The position numbers and the translations under genes were made by a program. From Alsobacter sp964544365 (lineage in GTDB: Bacteria; Pseudomonadota; Alphaproteobacteria; Rhizobiales; Beijerinckiaceae): a DNA stretch of 9,758 nucleotides. Location of the stretch: contig CAZJCW010000165.1 of NCBI GenBank assembly GCA_964544365.1, positions 1 to 9,758 on the forward strand, read 5' to 3'. Positions 7,072 through 9,758 of this stretch are shown here, piece by piece (position 1 is the first letter of the stretch; every line of letters starts with the position of its first letter). The notes under the pieces were generated by a model, which worked only from the letters and a program-made list of their open reading frames with translations, ran no database searches and was not told where the DNA came from.

Positions 7072-8217
7072 ATGCGCGTCGGGCTCACCCTGAGCGGCGA
7101 CAACCTGAGCGAGGACGGCGCGCGCTTCGCGGCCCAGCTCGGCGTGTCCGACGTCGTGGTCCATTTCAACGACTACTCGGCCGGCCCCGACGGCACGCCC
7201 TACCTCCGCGACGGGGCGGTGGGGCCGATCCTGCGCGACTGCCGCGGCGTGAGGCCATGGGACCGCGAGCGGATGGCGGACGCGGTTGCCATGCTGGCAC
7301 GGCACGGTCTCCGGGTCGCCGCGCTCGAGAACTTCTCGCCGGCCTTCTGGTCCGACATCCTGCTGGATGGACCGGCCCGGGACGCGCAGATGGACGGGCT
7401 CAAGCGACTTGTCCGCGACGCAGGGCGGGCCGGCATCCCGGTCATCGGCTACAACTTCTCCATCGCCGGTGTGTGGGGCTGGAAGAAGCGCCCGGTGGCA
7501 CGCGGTGGCGCAACCACCGTGGTCCTCGACCTCACCGACGCGGAGCGCGACAGTCCCATCCCCGATGGCATGGTCTGGAACATGCGCTACCGCGATCCGG
7601 TGCAAGGCGCGGCGCCTGTCGCCGTCGACGAGGCGGAACTCTGGGAGCGCTTCGGCTGGTTCCTGAAGGAGCTCGTCCCCGTCGCCGAGGAGGCCGGCGT
7701 CAGGCTCGCGGCGCATCCCGACGATCCGCCGCTGGACCGGCTGCGCGGCACGGCCCGGCTCGTCAACCGGCCGGAGAAGTACGACCGTCTGCTGGGCCTC
7801 GTCGAGAGCCGATCCAACGCGCTCGAGTTCTGCATCGGCTCGCTGCAGGAGATGCCCGGCTGCGACATCTACGCAACCACGCGCCATTACGCGCGCAAGG
7901 AGGCGCTCGCCTACGTCCACTTCCGCAACGTGAAGGGCCGCGTGCCGCGCTACCAGGAAGCCTTCGTCGACGACGGAGACGTCGACATGACGGAGATCGT
8001 CCGGATCCTGCGCGACGAGGCCTTCGACGGCGTGCTGGTTCCCGACCACGTGCCGGACCTGACCTGCGCGGCCCCCTGGCACGCCGGCCACGCCTACACG
8101 GTGGGCTACATGAAGGCCCTCGTCACCCATGCAGGCACGCTCGGACCCTCCTGGTCCGCGGCGCGTCCGGCAGCAGTCCAAGACGGAGGGCCGGCAACCG
8201 CGCGAGCGAGTGCCTGA
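7072..8217 (+). CDS. UxuA-like protein (mannonate dehydratase family, TIM barrel)
   Basis: Predicted cytoplasmic metal-dependent dehydratase or isomerase, 381 residues, close to UxuA length. UxuA-like blocks in order: IPVIGYNFSIAGVWGW (122-137), ELVPVAEEAG then HPDDPP (200-220), FCIGSLQEMPG (253-263), AYVHFRNVKG (280-289), DDGDVDM (300-306) and VPDHVP (323-328). His215, Cys254, His283 and Asp325 are the likely metal ligands. UxuA makes 2-keto-3-deoxy-D-gluconate from D-mannonate. The N-terminus differs: the RWYGP-type and ALHHIP-type motifs of classical UxuA are missing, replaced by MRVGLTLSGDNL and a VVVHFND segment, so the substrate may differ. ATG 7072 follows the previous stop by 4 bases with AAGGA upstream (7058-7062). 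The last 20 or so residues form a Pro/Ala/Ser tail of no clear role. Confidence 0.85.
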   Translation: MRVGLTLSGDNLSEDGARFAAQLGVSDVVVHFNDYSAGPDGTPYLRDGAVGPILRDCRGVRPWDRERMADAVAMLARHGLRVAALENFSPAFWSDILLDGPARDAQMDGLKRLVRDAGRAGIPVIGYNFSIAGVWGWKKRPVARGGATTVVLDLTDAERDSPIPDGMVWNMRYRDPVQGAAPVAVDEAELWERFGWFLKELVPVAEEAGVRLAAHPDDPPLDRLRGTARLVNRPEKYDRLLGLVESRSNALEFCIGSLQEMPGCDIYATTRHYARKEALAYVHFRNVKGRVPRYQEAFVDDGDVDMTEIVRILRDEAFDGVLVPDHVPDLTCAAPWHAGHAYTVGYMKALVTHAGTLGPSWSAARPAAVQDGGPATARASA

Positions 8218-8269
8218 CCGTCCGAACCACAAGGCCAACGCTTCCCAACAATCGGCCACGGAGGAAACG

Positions 8270-9487
8270 ATGAAGTCGCTGAAAATCGCGGGGCTCCTTG
8301 CCCTTTCGGTCCTGTCGTCGGTGGCGACGACCACGCTTGCCCGCGCGGGCGAGGTGACCTGGTGGGCACCGAACTGGGGGGAGGAGCGCGCCAAGGACCT
8401 CGCCAAGAGGTTCATGGCGGCCAACCCCGGCATCACCATCAAGATGGAGGTCACGGTCTCCAACGGCTTGCCCGAGCGCGTGCTCACCGCGATGCGTTCG
8501 GGCGCCGCGCCCGACGTCATCGAGGTGCAGCACGGCTGGGTCAACGGCTACGCGCAGGGCGACCTCGTCCTGCCGCTGGACGATACGATCCAGGACAAGG
8601 CCGACTTCAACAAGGCGGCGCTCGACTACGTGACGTGGAACGGCAAGACGTGGGGCATCCCCTACCGCATCGAGACGCACGGGGTGATCTACAACAAGGA
8701 CCATTTCCGCGAGGCCGGTCTCGATCCGGACAAGCCGCCGAAGACCTGGGACGAACTCGTCGCCGCGGCGAAGGCGATCACCAAGCCCGGCCGCTCGGGC
8801 TTCGGGATCACCGGCGGTGGCGAGGTGGGCAACACCATCTTCCGCTCGCTGCCCTTCATCTGGATGAACGGCGGCGACATCCTGAACGCCGACATGACGA
8901 AGGCGGTCGTCAACTCGCCGGAGGCGGTCAAGGCCATCGAGTTCTACACCGGCTTCTACAAGCAGGGGCTCGCGCCGAAGTCGACGCTTGAGAACGACGG
9001 CCTCGCGCTGCGCCGCCTGTTCGTGGCCGGGGCGGTCTCGGCCTACCAGTCGGGGCAGTTCGACCTGCCGGCGATCCTCAAGGAGAACCCCAACCTCAAG
9101 CTCGGCGCCATGATGATCCCGGCGCCGGCGGGCAAGCAGACCGCCGCCATCCTCGGTGGCTGGAGCTACGTCATCCCGAAGTCGGCGAAGAACCCCGCCG
9201 AGGCCAAGAAGTTCCTGCAGTTCCTCAACACGACCGAGGCGCAGGGCTTCTACACCGACACGTTCCCGGCCCGCATCTCGTCGGCGAAGCTGCCGCGCTT
9301 CGAAGACCCGATGCTCAAGCCCTTCGCCGACATGCTGCCCTACGGCCGGCCCGTGCCGGTGCACCGGAACTGGGTGAAGATGGTGCAGGCCTACTTCGAC
9401 GGCATCCAGCGCATCCTGCTCGGCGACCAGACCGTGCAGAAGGCGATGGACCAGGCGAACGAGGAAATCCAGGCGCTCCTGAAGTGA
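8270..9487 (+). CDS. Extracellular solute-binding protein, family 1 (CUT1 sugar ABC transporter)
   Basis: Periplasmic sugar-binding protein of 405 residues, the usual size for CUT1 importers. It has a Sec signal peptide: MKSLKIAG, a hydrophobic core, and likely cleavage after ARA at residue 26, before GEVTWWAPNW. Family features include the RFMAANPGI segment, SGAAPDVIEV, the hinge-region IPYRIETHGVIYNKDHF with KTWDELVAAAKAI, and ILGGWSYVIPKSAKNPAEAKKFLQFL. Several Trp and Tyr residues suit sugar stacking. A GGAGG with 5-base spacing fixes ATG 8270; the frame is open upstream into the preceding gene but without homology. It lies 52 bases after the UxuA-like gene and 130 before the permease. 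Context suggests an acid sugar, a derivative, or an oligosaccharide containing one as ligand. Confidence 0.93.
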   Translation: MKSLKIAGLLALSVLSSVATTTLARAGEVTWWAPNWGEERAKDLAKRFMAANPGITIKMEVTVSNGLPERVLTAMRSGAAPDVIEVQHGWVNGYAQGDLVLPLDDTIQDKADFNKAALDYVTWNGKTWGIPYRIETHGVIYNKDHFREAGLDPDKPPKTWDELVAAAKAITKPGRSGFGITGGGEVGNTIFRSLPFIWMNGGDILNADMTKAVVNSPEAVKAIEFYTGFYKQGLAPKSTLENDGLALRRLFVAGAVSAYQSGQFDLPAILKENPNLKLGAMMIPAPAGKQTAAILGGWSYVIPKSAKNPAEAKKFLQFLNTTEAQGFYTDTFPARISSAKLPRFEDPMLKPFADMLPYGRPVPVHRNWVKMVQAYFDGIQRILLGDQTVQKAMDQANEEIQALLK

Positions 9488-9493
9488 GCAGCC

Positions 9494-9523
9494 GACCGGC
9501 CGGGGCGCTTGTCCCGGCCGGTC
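9494..9523 (+). repeat. Perfect 11-bp hairpin after the sugar-binding-protein gene
   Basis: GACCGGCCGGG, an 8-base loop, CCCGGCCGGTC, beginning 6 bases after the stop codon. Only CCCTTCGCCC follows, with no T-run, so full intrinsic termination is unlikely. The likely role is 3'-end protection of the binding-protein message and reduced expression of the permease downstream. The rest of 9524-9617 shows nothing I can assign. Confidence 0.65.
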
Positions 9524-9617
9524 CCCTTCGCCCGTCGCGTCGTCTTCGTGGCGGGACTGGCCACGGCAGCCGCCGGCGTGCGTGCTGTCCGTCATCCCCC
9601 TGTCGGGAGCATCGTCC

Positions 9618-9758
9618 TTGAGATCGAATGTGGGCCTCGTCTTCGCGCTGCCGGCGCTGATCGTGCTGTTCATGCTGATCGCGTACCCGGTCGCCTACAC
9701 GGGCGTCCTCAGCGTGACCAACGACCAGGGCCACTTCACCGGCCTGCAGAACTTCGCC
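9618..9758 (+). CDS. CUT1-type sugar ABC transporter permease (N-terminus only, runs off the right edge)
   Basis: The last 47 codons of the window encode the start of an inner-membrane permease of the MalF/UgpA type. A short basic tail (MRSN) leads into a hydrophobic segment VGLVFALPALIVLFMLIAYP (about 5-24), then an AYTGVLSVTN stretch and FTGLQNFA, the typical order for a first permease: membrane helix 1, an amphipathic turn, then G-L-x-N-F/Y. The TTG start at 9618 is chosen because GGGAG lies 8 bases upstream; GTG at 9582 or 9630 are alternatives. The frame is open upstream to the binding-protein stop but has no ATG. It follows the binding-protein gene after 130 bases containing a hairpin. 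A second permease, and perhaps an ATPase, should follow outside the window. Confidence 0.8.
   Translation, partial: MRSNVGLVFALPALIVLFMLIAYPVAYTGVLSVTNDQGHFTGLQNFA

Noticed and set aside
5580..7169. Long open frame on the minus strand (over 500 codons) opposite the VOC and dehydratase genes
   Set aside because: It reads as low-complexity Arg/His/Asp/Val-rich sequence with no domain pattern and has no start signals of its own. The plus-strand genes have clear family motifs. Such frames are expected opposite GC-rich genes.
9494..9523. Rho-independent terminator ending the operon after the sugar-binding protein
   Set aside because: The stem is strong, but no T-run follows and the cognate permease continues on the same strand, so a stabilising or attenuating hairpin is more likely.
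8123..9673. Long open minus-strand frame opposite the sugar-binding protein
   Set aside because: Antisense shadow with the same composition; the plus-strand gene has a signal peptide and family motifs. The frame would also cross the 9494-9523 hairpin.

Overview
The window is GC-rich, tightly packed bacterial chromosome. G/C dominates third codon positions, and long spurious antisense frames are open throughout. Gene families, operon style and the HAAT-type transporter layout suggest an alphaproteobacterium, perhaps Hyphomicrobiales or a relative. The species cannot be fixed from sequence alone. I see no tRNA, rRNA, CRISPR array, insertion sequence or integrase; this looks like a catabolic and transport locus, not a mobile or defence island.

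The left half (1-5312) reads leftward: an IclR-family regulator (4500-5312), a Gfo/Idh/MocA oxidoreductase (3422-4432), then a branched-chain-amino-acid-type (HAAT) ABC transporter. The transporter comprises a periplasmic binding protein (2015-3211), the ATPases LivG (1129-1917) and LivF (411-1136), and a LivH-type permease (1-414) that runs off the left edge. The last three overlap by a few bases. The binding-protein gene is set off by a 210-base gap upstream, with a possible promoter, and by a strong 12-bp hairpin downstream.

The right half (5435-9758) reads rightward: a small VOC-fold metalloprotein (5435-5869), an enolase-superfamily acid-sugar dehydratase with the full D-galactonate-dehydratase-type active site (5898-7067), a divergent UxuA-like (mannonate dehydratase family) protein (7072-8217), a CUT1 sugar-binding protein (8270-9487), and the start of its inner-membrane permease (9618 to the right edge). 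A perfect 11-bp hairpin lies between the binding protein and the permease.

The two halves diverge from an A/T-rich regulatory region (about 5306-5434). It holds a consensus -35 box overlapping the iclR start codon, a 7-bp inverted repeat, and a symmetric 35-base stem-loop in the leader of the rightward operon.

Inference: this is an IclR-controlled acid-sugar (aldonate/uronate or derivative) uptake and catabolism locus. The CUT1 system would import the substrate, two dehydratases of unrelated fold would make 2-keto-3-deoxy acids, the VOC and Gfo/Idh/MocA proteins would act on precursors or intermediates, and the HAAT system would import a second, possibly related, carboxylated compound. The substrate is not readable from sequence. 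I find no clearly new class of system; the unusual points are the gene combination, the divergent UxuA-like protein and the structured leader.
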